Both the position numbers and the translations under genes were made by a program. A DNA stretch of 64,000 nucleotides from Alcaligenes faecalis. GTDB lineage: Bacteria; Pseudomonadota; Gammaproteobacteria; Burkholderiales; Burkholderiaceae_B. How positions within the stretch are numbered: position 1 is the stretch's first letter; every line of letters starts with the position of its first letter. Positions 33,643-41,475 of this stretch are shown here, piece after piece. The notes beneath the pieces are model-generated. The model saw nothing but the letters and a program-made list of their open reading frames with translations. It was not told where the DNA came from and made no database searches. Location of the stretch: NCBI RefSeq assembly GCF_009497775.1, contig NZ_CP031012.1:868001-932000 (forward strand). The letters run 5' to 3'.

Positions 33643-33921
33643 ATGACGCAACTTCAGCGCTCCATAACTATTCCGCAGCTCAACCCCACAATTTGGAACA
33701 CTCTTGAGCTCGTGCGCTTACGCCAAACTCCCTGGCACAAGAAACAAGCCGTTTTTGAACAATTACAGTCGCTGGGATTAGTCCAAGCCATCCCGCAAAC
33801 GACGCAAACTCCTTCTCCCTTTCCTGCTCCCCTGATAGCCATGTTGACCGAAGAAGGGCGGCAATTGCTGGAAGCCCGATCCAATCACCAAGAGGCCTTG
33901 ATCAAGCTTCTGGATGCTTGA
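33643..33921 (+). CDS. Small hypothetical protein
   Basis: A 92-residue frame with ATG at 33643 and AGGG seven bases upstream. I do not recognise the family. The layout (ELVRLRQTPWHKKQAVFEQLQSLGLVQ ... PLIAMLTEEGRQLLEA) is reminiscent of a winged-helix core, where a helix pair is followed by a wing and a final helix, but this is only a visual impression. The middle is rich in Pro, Thr and Gln. It lies alone between the MFS pair and the DNA-repair operon. Whether it is expressed is uncertain. Confidence 0.5.
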   Translation: MTQLQRSITIPQLNPTIWNTLELVRLRQTPWHKKQAVFEQLQSLGLVQAIPQTTQTPSPFPAPLIAMLTEEGRQLLEARSNHQEALIKLLDA

Positions 33922-34005
33922 CCCCTTGGCTTGAGCTGGCTTGGCTGGCTTGTCTCTTGCCGGACGAGCCCGGCCACTTGCCCTCTTTGAGAACGCGCCG
34001 GGTCC

Positions 34006-34033
34006 ATGACGCCTGGGCCGAAAACTGTATAAT
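34006..34033 (+). promoter_or_regulatory. Promoter of the radical-SAM/UdgX operon
   Basis: A perfect TATAAT (34028-34033) has a weak -35 candidate ATGACG (34006-34011) 16 bp upstream. Transcription would start near 34040, inside the LexA-type box. Confidence 0.65.
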
Positions 34034-34034
34034 G

Positions 34035-34050
34035 CTGGTTTTATATACAG
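34035..34050. promoter_or_regulatory. LexA (SOS) box candidate
   Basis: CTGGTTTTATATACAG fits CTG-N10-CAG and differs at one position from CTGT-N8-ACAG, with TA following on the right as in the E. coli consensus. It begins two bases after the -10 box, so LexA bound here would cover the start site. Confidence 0.75.
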
Positions 34051-34060
34051 TATTTCGACC

Positions 34061-35266
34061 ATGGAGCTATCGCGCAAACTCGAAATTCTGGCCGATGCGG
34101 CAAAGTACGATGCCTCTTGTGCCAGCAGTGCCGCGCCCAAACGGGATTCCCGTGGGCGTACGGGCCTGGGGGCCAGTACCGGTGCCGGTATTTGTCATAG
34201 CTTTACGCCTGACGGGCGTTGCGTTTCGCTGCTCAAAATACTGCTGACCAATTTTTGTCAGTATGACTGCCTGTATTGCGTGAACCGGCGCTCCAGTAAT
34301 GTGCCACGCGCGCGTTTCCGGCCTGCCGAAGTGGTGGATCTGACGCTGGATTTCTATCGGCGTAACTATATTGATGGTCTGTTTCTGAGTTCGGGCATCA
34401 TACGAAGTTCGGATTACACCATGGAGAGCCTGGTCGAGGTGGCGCGCTCCTTGCGCGAGGATCACCATTTTCGTGGCTACATCCACCTTAAAACCATTCC
34501 GGATGCCGATCCGCAATTGATCATGCTGGCTGGTCATTACGCAGACCGACTCAGCGTCAATATCGAACTTCCTACGGATGCGGGCCTGCATCGCCTGGCA
34601 CCCGAGAAAAGTGGCCACACAATCAAACGGGCGATGGGGGTGATCCGTCTTGCCCAGGAACAGGCGCAGGAAGAAAAACTTCCCAAGGTACCTGCCGGAC
34701 AAAGCACGCAAATGATTGTGGGTGCGGATGCGGCGGATGACCGCAATATCTTGCAAACAGCGCAGAATCTGTACGGTGCCTACAAGCTCAAGCGGGTGTA
34801 TTACTCTGCGTTCAGTCCTATTCCGGATAGTTCGTCGGCGCTTCCCGCACAGCCGCCACCGCTCCTGCGAGAGCATCGGCTGTATCAAGCCGATTTCTTG
34901 CTGCGTAGTTACGGTTTTCGGGCTGAGGAGCTGTTTCAGGACAAGGGCGATTTGCCCTTGGATATTGATCCCAAATTGTCATGGGCCTTGTCCAACCGGG
35001 CCGTATTTCCGGTGGATCTGAACCGGGCGCCGGAGCGCCTGATTGCTCGTGTGCCCGGCATTGGTGTCCGTAATGCCAAGCGCTTGGTCGAGTTGCGTCA
35101 GATGCGGGCTATCCGGTATCAGGATTTGATCCGTCTACGTTGCTCCATCAAAACATTGCAGCCCTTTGTCGTGGTGCAGGATTACCGTCCTGGCCTTGCC
35201 GACGCGACGTCCGACAAATTGCGGCGCATGCTGTCGACCAATCCGCAGCAATTGAGTCTCTTATGA
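34061..35266 (+). CDS. Radical SAM protein, putative DNA modification/repair family
   Basis: A 401-residue radical SAM enzyme whose [4Fe-4S] motif is C66-x3-C70-x2-C73 (FCQYDCLYCVNRR). The family (known as putative DNA modification/repair radical SAM proteins, paired with DUF4130/UdgX genes) has no established reaction that I know of. The C-terminus holds a helix-hairpin-helix, VPGIGVRNAKRLVELR (331-346), a non-specific DNA-binding module, which supports DNA as substrate. The ATG follows the LexA box by 10 bases with no Shine-Dalgarno, giving a short leader. The partner gene starts 50 bases downstream. Confidence 0.88.
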   Translation: MELSRKLEILADAAKYDASCASSAAPKRDSRGRTGLGASTGAGICHSFTPDGRCVSLLKILLTNFCQYDCLYCVNRRSSNVPRARFRPAEVVDLTLDFYRRNYIDGLFLSSGIIRSSDYTMESLVEVARSLREDHHFRGYIHLKTIPDADPQLIMLAGHYADRLSVNIELPTDAGLHRLAPEKSGHTIKRAMGVIRLAQEQAQEEKLPKVPAGQSTQMIVGADAADDRNILQTAQNLYGAYKLKRVYYSAFSPIPDSSSALPAQPPPLLREHRLYQADFLLRSYGFRAEELFQDKGDLPLDIDPKLSWALSNRAVFPVDLNRAPERLIARVPGIGVRNAKRLVELRQMRAIRYQDLIRLRCSIKTLQPFVVVQDYRPGLADATSDKLRRMLSTNPQQLSLL

Positions 35267-35315
35267 GCACGCTCTGTTCGTCGGCCGGGTTTTTTCCTGA
35301 TGATGGGGGGCGAGC

Positions 35316-36803
35316 ATGGTGAGCTTGCAGGTTGACGGCGGCTATAGTGCCTGGCGTGAGCAAGCCTTGCGCGCTCTGGCGGCGGGCTGGTCACCAGAGC
35401 AGCTTTGCTGGAGTGAAAAAAGCCGGGAGGCGTGTGCGGGCAGCCAGCAAATGGGCTTGGATTACGAGCTGTCTTCTCCTGTGTACTCTATATCCTTGCG
35501 GGAGCCGCAGGGCTGTGAGCCGAACGCCGAGTTTGCCGTTCGCATTTCGAAAGGGCTGAGCGCCTTGCTGCAGGATGCCGCCTTGTGTCGTACTCCGGAG
35601 CGTTGGGCCTTGCTCTACCGCGTGTTGTGGCGTTGGCACCATGGTGACCGCAGTGTGGTGTCTGTGGCCGACGAGGATGGAACCCGTTTATACGAAATGG
35701 CGAAAGCCGTGCGCAAGGAAAAGCACGACATGATGGCGTACGTACGGTTTCGCCATTGCGGGCAGGACAAGCGGCCCGAGTATTGGGCCTGGTTCGAGCC
35801 CGAGCACGAGGTGCTGGAGTGGATTGCCGACTATTTCTCCAAACGTATGGGGAGCACCTCCTGGTGTATCGCGACGCCACAGCGTGTGGCGCTGTGGGAT
35901 GGTGAAAACTTGCAGCTGCGTGATGCGCCTGACAATGTGGATGAATTACGCAGCGGTCCGTCGGACGATCAGGTGGAAGCCTTGTGGTTACGTTATTACC
36001 GGAGCATTTTTAATCCTGCACGTCTGAATGAAACGGCCTTGCAGCAGAGTATGCCAGTGCGATTCTGGAAAGGTTTGCCTGAAGCGAGCCTGATTCCCGC
36101 CATGGTCAGTGAAGCGCGTAACGGGGCGCGGCGAGTCGGACAGTCTGGTCTTGTTGCCCGGATGCCGGGCAAGTCGGTAGCGGTGACGGCTGATTCTGCC
36201 CATCCCGTCCGTGGTGAATTGTCTGTGCTGGAGCGTTGCCGGCGATGTGGTCTATGGGAAAACGCGACGCAGGCCGTGCCGGGAGAAGGCCCGACAACAG
36301 CCCGCATGATGTTGCTGGGCGAGCAGCCGGGCGACCACGAGGATTTGGCTGGCCGTGTTTTTGCCGGGCCAGCCGGGCAGGTTCTGGATCAGGCCTTGCA
36401 GCGTGCAGGCCTTGACCGAGACCAGCTGTATGTAAGTAACGCCGTCAAACACTTCAAATGGCGAGGGCGTGGCAGGCAGCGTTTGCATGTCAGTCCATCC
36501 CCGGCTGAAGTGCAGGCATGCGGACATTGGTTGCGGGAAGAGCTGGCGCAGCTTGAGCCTGCCGTCATCGTCACTCTGGGAGCGACTGCCCTGATGGCCT
36601 TGCTGGGCCCGCAGGCGCGACTGGCTGATTTCCTGTCCAAACCCTTTTTGTGGGGCCGGACGTGGGTTATTGCTACCTGGCATCCTTCCTATGCTTTGCG
36701 TGTGGAGAATGCCGCTCGGCAAGAGGAAATTGTCAGTGGCATTGCCCAGGCCTTGCAAATGGGGTGGCAACTGACCAATGTGCCCACAGCTGATGGCGCT
36801 TGA
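35316..36803 (+). CDS. DUF4130 - UdgX fusion: uracil-DNA glycosylase-like DNA repair protein
   Basis: Two domains are visible in 495 residues. Residues 1 to about 260 match the DUF4130 type associated with radical SAM partners. From about 300 on the protein is UdgX, a family 4-like uracil-DNA glycosylase relative: C308-x2-C311, GEQPGD (335-340), NAVKHFK (375-381) and HPSYALR (456-462). Mycobacterial UdgX has a K-R-R-I-H-K-T-P loop whose His forms a covalent bond with the DNA sugar after uracil removal. Here the loop reads RQRLHVSP (387-394), keeping that His as H391. It is co-transcribed with the radical SAM gene behind the LexA box, with GGGGGGCGAG ahead of the ATG. Confidence 0.88.
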   Translation: MVSLQVDGGYSAWREQALRALAAGWSPEQLCWSEKSREACAGSQQMGLDYELSSPVYSISLREPQGCEPNAEFAVRISKGLSALLQDAALCRTPERWALLYRVLWRWHHGDRSVVSVADEDGTRLYEMAKAVRKEKHDMMAYVRFRHCGQDKRPEYWAWFEPEHEVLEWIADYFSKRMGSTSWCIATPQRVALWDGENLQLRDAPDNVDELRSGPSDDQVEALWLRYYRSIFNPARLNETALQQSMPVRFWKGLPEASLIPAMVSEARNGARRVGQSGLVARMPGKSVAVTADSAHPVRGELSVLERCRRCGLWENATQAVPGEGPTTARMMLLGEQPGDHEDLAGRVFAGPAGQVLDQALQRAGLDRDQLYVSNAVKHFKWRGRGRQRLHVSPSPAEVQACGHWLREELAQLEPAVIVTLGATALMALLGPQARLADFLSKPFLWGRTWVIATWHPSYALRVENAARQEEIVSGIAQALQMGWQLTNVPTADGA

Positions 36804-36812
36804 AAGCGGACA

Positions 36813-37298
36813 CTAGGGCAGCCGCCGGATCTCCTGGTCTTGCACCGTGCTCAGTAATTCCTTCAAGCTGCCTTGGGTCAGTTCAAGCTCAGGAGCCAGA
36901 TCGGCCAGCGGAACCAGTACAAAGGCACGCTCGTGCATGCGGGGATGCGGCACGATCAGCCGTTCCGTATTGATCTGTTCTTGCCCGTAAAGCAGCAGGT
37001 CCAGATCCAGGGTACGGGGTGCATTACGGTACAGGCGCGTGCGGCCGTGCTCTTGTTCGATGTGTTGCAGACGGTCCAGCAAATTCTCGGGAGCCAGAGT
37101 ACAGGTGAAGCGGACGACTGTATTGACGTAATCCGGACCACTGGAATCGACGGGAGCCGTACTGTAGAAATGGGCCAGTGTCAGATCCTGAATACCGGGA
37201 GTAGCGGCCAGTTCAGCCGCTGCTGTTTCCAGTGTCTGTCGTGCTTCGCCCAGATTTGCGCCCATCGCAACATAAACGGTGGTGCTGCGTGGAATCAC
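36813..37298 (-). CDS. folK: 2-amino-4-hydroxy-6-hydroxymethyldihydropteridine pyrophosphokinase
   Basis: FolK transfers pyrophosphate from ATP to the pterin alcohol in folate synthesis. The 161-residue protein has YVAMGANLGEARQTLETA, DYVNTVVRFTC, the catalytic RNAPRTLDLDLLLYG and VPHPRMHERAFVLVPLADLAP. The start is GTG at 37298: it forms a GTGA overlap with the pcnB stop codon and has AGGTGG upstream. A longer frame inside pcnB is rejected. pcnB-folK adjacency is a widespread proteobacterial arrangement. Confidence 0.94.
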   Translation of the reverse strand: MIPRSTTVYVAMGANLGEARQTLETAAAELAATPGIQDLTLAHFYSTAPVDSSGPDYVNTVVRFTCTLAPENLLDRLQHIEQEHGRTRLYRNAPRTLDLDLLLYGQEQINTERLIVPHPRMHERAFVLVPLADLAPELELTQGSLKELLSTVQDQEIRRLP

Positions 37299-38674
37299 GA
37301 TTCGCTTCCACCTGCTGCGTTGCTGCGTTTGGCATTGGAGCGACGGCGACGGGTACGACGCTGACCGCTGCGCGAGCCGGTGGCAGTGGTGCCAGCGGGT
37401 TTGCGCACGGCAATCATATTGCTGCGTTCTTCGTCGCCCGCATCGGCCAGATCCATCCACCACTGTGCCTGCACGCTATCCACCTCTTTGGCTTCGGCGC
37501 GTAGTTGTAAAAAGTCCACAGCAGCGCGGAAACGAGGTTGTTCCGTCATGCGCCAGATGGCGCGGTTGGCGATGCGTTCAAAACGGGGCTGCATGAACCA
37601 GATTTCGCGCATATCCGACTGGAAGCGCTTTTGAATGGGCATGATGCGGCTTTGTTTTTCCAGGACCAGATCAGCGGCTTCCAGCAAGGCTTGCTGGGGA
37701 TGCATGTCCTGAGCACTGCGTCGTTCCCACTCTTGCTTGACCAGCTTCCAGAGCAGGCAGGCATAGATAAAGCTGGGGCTGACCGATTTGCCTGCGCGAA
37801 CGCGGGTGTCGGTACGGGCCAGAGCCATATCCAGAAATTCAGAACCACCGGGCAGACGTTGAACCGGCTCCACCATAGGCAAGAGCTTGCTGTGCAGACC
37901 CAGCGCTTGTAGGCGCTGGATGCAGTCCATGGCGTGGCCGCAGTTCAGCAGCTTGAGTGTTTCGTCAGCCAGACGGGACTCGGGCACGTTCTCGATCAGG
38001 CGCGACAAGGAACGAATCGGCGCGTCGGTCGCAGGCTCGATGGTGGCATCCAGCTTGGAGGCAAAGCGCACGGCGCGCAGCATGCGGACCGGGTCTTCAC
38101 GATAGCGGGTTTCTGCATCACCAATAATGCGAACCTGGCGGTCTTTCAGATCGGCTACGCCATTGTGGTAGTCGATAACCGTTTCGGTCAGGGGATCGTA
38201 GTAGAGCGCGTTCAGCGTGAAGTCACGACGGGCAGCATCGTCTTCAATGGTGCCGTACTCGTTGTCACGCAGGATGCGGCCATGTTCGTCGGTTTGCTTG
38301 CCGCTATCGTCGGCCCGGAACGTCGAGGTCTCGATGATTTCCTGGCCGAAGACCACGTGAACCAGGCGGAAGCGGCGGCCAATGATGCGGGCACGACGGA
38401 ACAGGGGACGGATTTGCTCGGGCGTGGCGTTGGTTGCCACGTCAAAGTCCTTGGGCTCCAGGCCCACCAGCAAATCGCGCACTGCGCCGCCCACGACATA
38501 GGCTTGATAGCCTTCGTGGTTCAGGACCTCGCACACTTTGATGGCATGACGCGAGACCAGACGTCGGTCTATGCCATGTTCTTCTCGTGTGTAGCGGCGC
38601 GGCCCTTTGGGACGCGCGCTTTTGGCTGGTTTGAGCAGCCGGTCGACAAATGTTTTTATTGTTCGCTTGAGCAT
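37295..38674 (-). CDS. pcnB: Poly(A) polymerase I
   Basis: PcnB adds poly(A) tails to RNA 3' ends, marking them for decay. The 459 residues open with the class II nucleotidyltransferase head AYVVGGAVRDLLVGLEPKDFDVATNATPEQI, whose DFDVATNA holds the catalytic Asp pair and distinguishes it from a CCA-adding enzyme by the following ARIIGRRFRLVHVVFG segment. A basic tail (GSRSGQRRTRRRRSNAKRS) probably binds RNA. It lies ten bases after the HAD gene and overlaps folK. Confidence 0.94.
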   Translation of the reverse strand: MLKRTIKTFVDRLLKPAKSARPKGPRRYTREEHGIDRRLVSRHAIKVCEVLNHEGYQAYVVGGAVRDLLVGLEPKDFDVATNATPEQIRPLFRRARIIGRRFRLVHVVFGQEIIETSTFRADDSGKQTDEHGRILRDNEYGTIEDDAARRDFTLNALYYDPLTETVIDYHNGVADLKDRQVRIIGDAETRYREDPVRMLRAVRFASKLDATIEPATDAPIRSLSRLIENVPESRLADETLKLLNCGHAMDCIQRLQALGLHSKLLPMVEPVQRLPGGSEFLDMALARTDTRVRAGKSVSPSFIYACLLWKLVKQEWERRSAQDMHPQQALLEAADLVLEKQSRIMPIQKRFQSDMREIWFMQPRFERIANRAIWRMTEQPRFRAAVDFLQLRAEAKEVDSVQAQWWMDLADAGDEERSNMIAVRKPAGTTATGSRSGQRRTRRRRSNAKRSNAAGGSES

Positions 38675-38684
38675 GCGTCTGATT

Positions 38685-39386
38685 TTACGATTTGCTGTCC
38701 ATCATGTCAGCGAACAAATCGATGACGACCCAATTGCGCTCGGTAGCTACGGCACGCAGCTTGTCGCTGGGGTTGGTGGCTACGGGGTCTGTCACCACTT
38801 CCATCAGGGGCAGATCGTTGGGCGAATCGCTGTAGAACCAGCTGCGCTCGAAGTCGGCCAGGGTTTTGCCCATGGTTTGCAGCCATTGCTCCACACGGGT
38901 GATCTTGCCGGCCTGGAAGCTGGGCACACCGCTGATCTTGCCGGTGTAGCGGCCGTCTTTCATTTCAGGGGTGGTGGCGATCAGGTGGTCTACGCCCAAT
39001 GCAGCAGCAATGGGGCGCGTCACGAATTCGTTGGTGGCGGTCACGATCGCCACCAGATGGCCCTGGTCCTGATGCTGGGCCAGCAGTTCGCGGGCAGCCG
39101 GGCTGATCGAGGGCAGGATCACTGCCTGCATGAACTCGTCCTGCCAGGCCAGCAATTCTTCCTGGCTGGCGTTGGTGAGCAGGCCCAACATGAATTCGGC
39201 CGATTCTTCGGCCGTCAACAATCCCTGGTTATAGCGTTCCATCAGGTCTTCATTCAGACGGATGGCTTCAGCGGGGTCACCGACACGGCCAGTACGGGCC
39301 AGGAAGTCAGCCCACTGGTAATCGCTATCTAAAGGAAGCAGAGTGTGGTCCAGATCAAACAGGGCAATAAAAGAAGAAGCAGTCAT
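38685..39386 (-). CDS. HAD-superfamily phosphatase, subfamily IB (SerB-like)
   Basis: A 233-residue phosphatase. Motif I is LFDLDHTLLPLDSD with the nucleophile Asp, motif II is VTATNEFVTRP, and motifs III-IV are GKITRVEQWL and YSDSPNDLPLMEVV. The overall plan matches the HAD-IB group that includes SerB and the CicA-type regulators. The substrate cannot be told from sequence. It is in a run hda-HAD-pcnB-folK with gaps of three to ten bases, so it is almost surely co-transcribed with hda. Confidence 0.87.
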   Translation of the reverse strand: MTASSFIALFDLDHTLLPLDSDYQWADFLARTGRVGDPAEAIRLNEDLMERYNQGLLTAEESAEFMLGLLTNASQEELLAWQDEFMQAVILPSISPAARELLAQHQDQGHLVAIVTATNEFVTRPIAAALGVDHLIATTPEMKDGRYTGKISGVPSFQAGKITRVEQWLQTMGKTLADFERSWFYSDSPNDLPLMEVVTDPVATNPSDKLRAVATERNWVVIDLFADMMDSKS

Positions 39387-39389
39387 GAC

Positions 39390-40088
39390 TCAACTAGAAG
39401 ATTGGGTCTGGCTGTTGGCCAGAAGTTCTTTGAGCAGGGGTAAAGTGATGGGGCGTTTCTTTACCAGTGAATAGTTGTCCAGCGCATCGATCAGTGCGCT
39501 CAAGCGGTTCATATCGCGATCGTAGTGAGTCAGTATCCAGCTGAGCACTTCCGCTTGCAGTTGCAGACCGCGGGCAGCGGCCCGCTGTTGCATGGCTTCG
39601 GCCCGGTGGGCGTCCGACAGGTATTCCAGTCTGAATACCAGGTCCCAACCCAGGCGTGTGCGCAAGTCCTCGCGCACGGACATGGTTTTGGGAGCCCGGT
39701 CGCCGGAGACCAGCAGCGTGAAGGCGTCGGGCCGGGTGGCCGACTCGCGCCAGCGATTGTACAGTGCAAATACGGCAGCCTGTCCGTGCTCGTCAAAACG
39801 TTCGATATCGTCGATGGCCAAGAGGCTGGGAGGGGCTTTGTCATCGGTGGCGATGTCAAAGATGGGCTGGGAGGGAGTATCTGAACTAAAATAGCGGCTG
39901 TCGTCTTGACTGGCCATCGCCCGCAGCAGATGTGTTCGACCTGCGCCGGGCGGTCCCCACAGGTAAACCGCGCGTCCTGGACTGCACTGACGCAGAGCCT
40001 GCAACGCAGCCTGATTCGCTCCGGCAACAAAGTTGTCCAAAGAGGCAGGCGGTGCTGGAGATATATCCAGAATCAGTTGCTCGGTCAT
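39390..40088 (-). CDS. hda: DnaA regulatory inactivator Hda
   Basis: Hda with the beta clamp triggers ATP hydrolysis on DnaA, preventing re-initiation. The 232-residue AAA+ protein starts [23 protein letters not shown]; the N-terminal QLILDI resembles the Q-L-x-L clamp-binding peptide of E. coli Hda. The Walker A is [11 protein letters not shown], with Arg in place of Lys as in other Hda proteins, and Walker B is [10 protein letters not shown]. The start at 40088 is chosen because homologues begin at this clamp peptide; a longer frame crossing the purM promoter is rejected. It is divergent from purM. Confidence 0.9.
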   Translation of the reverse strand: MTEQLILDISPAPPASLDNFVAGANQAALQALRQCSPGRAVYLWGPPGAGRTHLLRAMASQDDSRYFSSDTPSQPIFDIATDDKAPPSLLAIDDIERFDEHGQAAVFALYNRWRESATRPDAFTLLVSGDRAPKTMSVREDLRTRLGWDLVFRLEYLSDAHRAEAMQQRAAARGLQLQAEVLSWILTHYDRDMNRLSALIDALDNYSLVKKRPITLPLLKELLANSQTQSSS

Positions 40089-40142
40089 GTGTCGTACAAT
40101 TTCGTCCAACTCGCAATTTTCACATATCCCACGGCTTTTCCC

Positions 40143-41192
40143 ATGAAAAACACTACTTCTGTTTCCTTGACCTACCGCGATGCAGGCGTGGATATCGACG
40201 CGGGCGATGCCCTGGTCGATCGTATTAAACCACTGGCTGCCAAAACCATGCGTGCAGGCGTCATGGCTGGAATCGGAGGCTTTGGCGCTTTGTTTGAAGT
40301 GCCTACCCACCTTAAAGAGCCCGTTCTGGTGTCCGGCACCGACGGTGTTGGTACCAAACTACGCCTGGCATTTGACTGGCAGCGCCACGACACTGTGGGT
40401 ATAGACCTGGTGGCCATGAGTGTCAACGACATTCTAGTCCAGGGCGCAGAACCCTTGTACTTTCTGGATTACTTTGCCTGCGGCAAGCTGTCGGTCGACA
40501 CCGCTGCTCAAGTGGTTGGCGGCATTGCCAAGGGCTGTGAGCTTTCCGCTTGCGCCCTGATCGGTGGTGAAACGGCAGAGATGCCCGGCATGTACCCCGA
40601 AGGCGAATACGACCTGGCCGGTTTTGCAGTGGGTGCGGTGGAAAAATCGCGCATTATCGACGGCAAGTCCATTGTTCCCGGTGACGTGGTGCTGGGCCTG
40701 GCTTCCAGCGGCGCCCACTCCAACGGCTACTCCCTGATTCGCAAGATTCTGAAGCATGCCAACGCCAAGCCTACCGACGAGCTGGATGGCCGTCCTTTGG
40801 CTGACGTGGTCATGGAACCCACCCGCATCTACGTGAAATCCGTGCTGGCTGCCTTGGCTGCCCACGGTGCGGACATCAAGGGCCTGGCTCACATCACCGG
40901 CGGCGGCTTGCTGGAAAACGTGCCACGCATTCTGCAAAAGCACCTGACTGCCCGCCTGAAGCGTGACTCCTGGACCATGCCTGCCTTGTTCCAGTGGTTG
41001 CAAAGCAACGGTAACGTGGCCGACGAAGAAATGTACCGCGTGTTCAACTGCGGTATCGGCATGATCATTATTGTTCCTGCAGACAAGGCCGAAGCCATCA
41101 GCGCAACCTTGTCCGAGCAAGGCGAAACCGTCTACCAACTGGGCGAAATCGTTGAGCGTCAGGAAGGTCAGGCGCAGACTGAAGTGGTCTAA
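40143..41192 (+). CDS. purM: Phosphoribosylformylglycinamidine cyclo-ligase
   Basis: PurM (AIR synthetase) closes the imidazole ring in purine synthesis with ATP. The 349-residue protein has the expected [23 protein letters not shown] start, [24 protein letters not shown], the catalytic-domain [24 protein letters not shown] and [15 protein letters not shown] frame opening at 39906 is antisense to hda and not used. The 54-bp gap to hda holds both start regions. A terminator follows. Confidence 0.96.
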   Translation: MKNTTSVSLTYRDAGVDIDAGDALVDRIKPLAAKTMRAGVMAGIGGFGALFEVPTHLKEPVLVSGTDGVGTKLRLAFDWQRHDTVGIDLVAMSVNDILVQGAEPLYFLDYFACGKLSVDTAAQVVGGIAKGCELSACALIGGETAEMPGMYPEGEYDLAGFAVGAVEKSRIIDGKSIVPGDVVLGLASSGAHSNGYSLIRKILKHANAKPTDELDGRPLADVVMEPTRIYVKSVLAALAAHGADIKGLAHITGGGLLENVPRILQKHLTARLKRDSWTMPALFQWLQSNGNVADEEMYRVFNCGIGMIIIVPADKAEAISATLSEQGETVYQLGEIVERQEGQAQTEVV

Positions 41193-41215
41193 AAACCTCG
41201 GATCTTTCCGTCAGT

Positions 41216-41247
41216 AAAAAAGCCAGCTCATTGAGCTGGCTTTTTTA
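41216..41247 (+). terminator. Terminator of purM
   Basis: AAAAAAGCCAGCTCA and TGAGCTGGCTTTTTT form a tight, nearly loopless stem with a T-run, 24 nt after the purM stop. Confidence 0.9.
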
Positions 41248-41475
41248 TTCCCGCCTGCTGCTGCAAATTGCCCGGTATTACCGCATCGAATCTGATGTAT
41301 TTGATTTTCAAATAAATATTATATGAATTTAATTATGTCGTTTTTCGAGCTAATCCGAAATTAAGTATTACTCGTACATTCCATAATGTTCCCCGAGCAG
41401 CAAGGCCCCTACAGTAGCGGCAAGAACGTAGAAATATCAGCTGAAATGTTAGAAGCAATTTCTGAGGGGAAGAAA
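41248..41475. promoter_or_regulatory. AT-rich leader of the NCS1 permease gene
   Basis: The stretch 41290-41360 is far richer in A and T than its surroundings. It contains ATTTGA-TTT-TCAAAT (41299-41313), a perfect inverted repeat that may bind a regulator. In-frame ATG codons at 41386 and 41446 lack ribosome binding sites, so the region is read here as promoter and leader. Confidence 0.45.
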
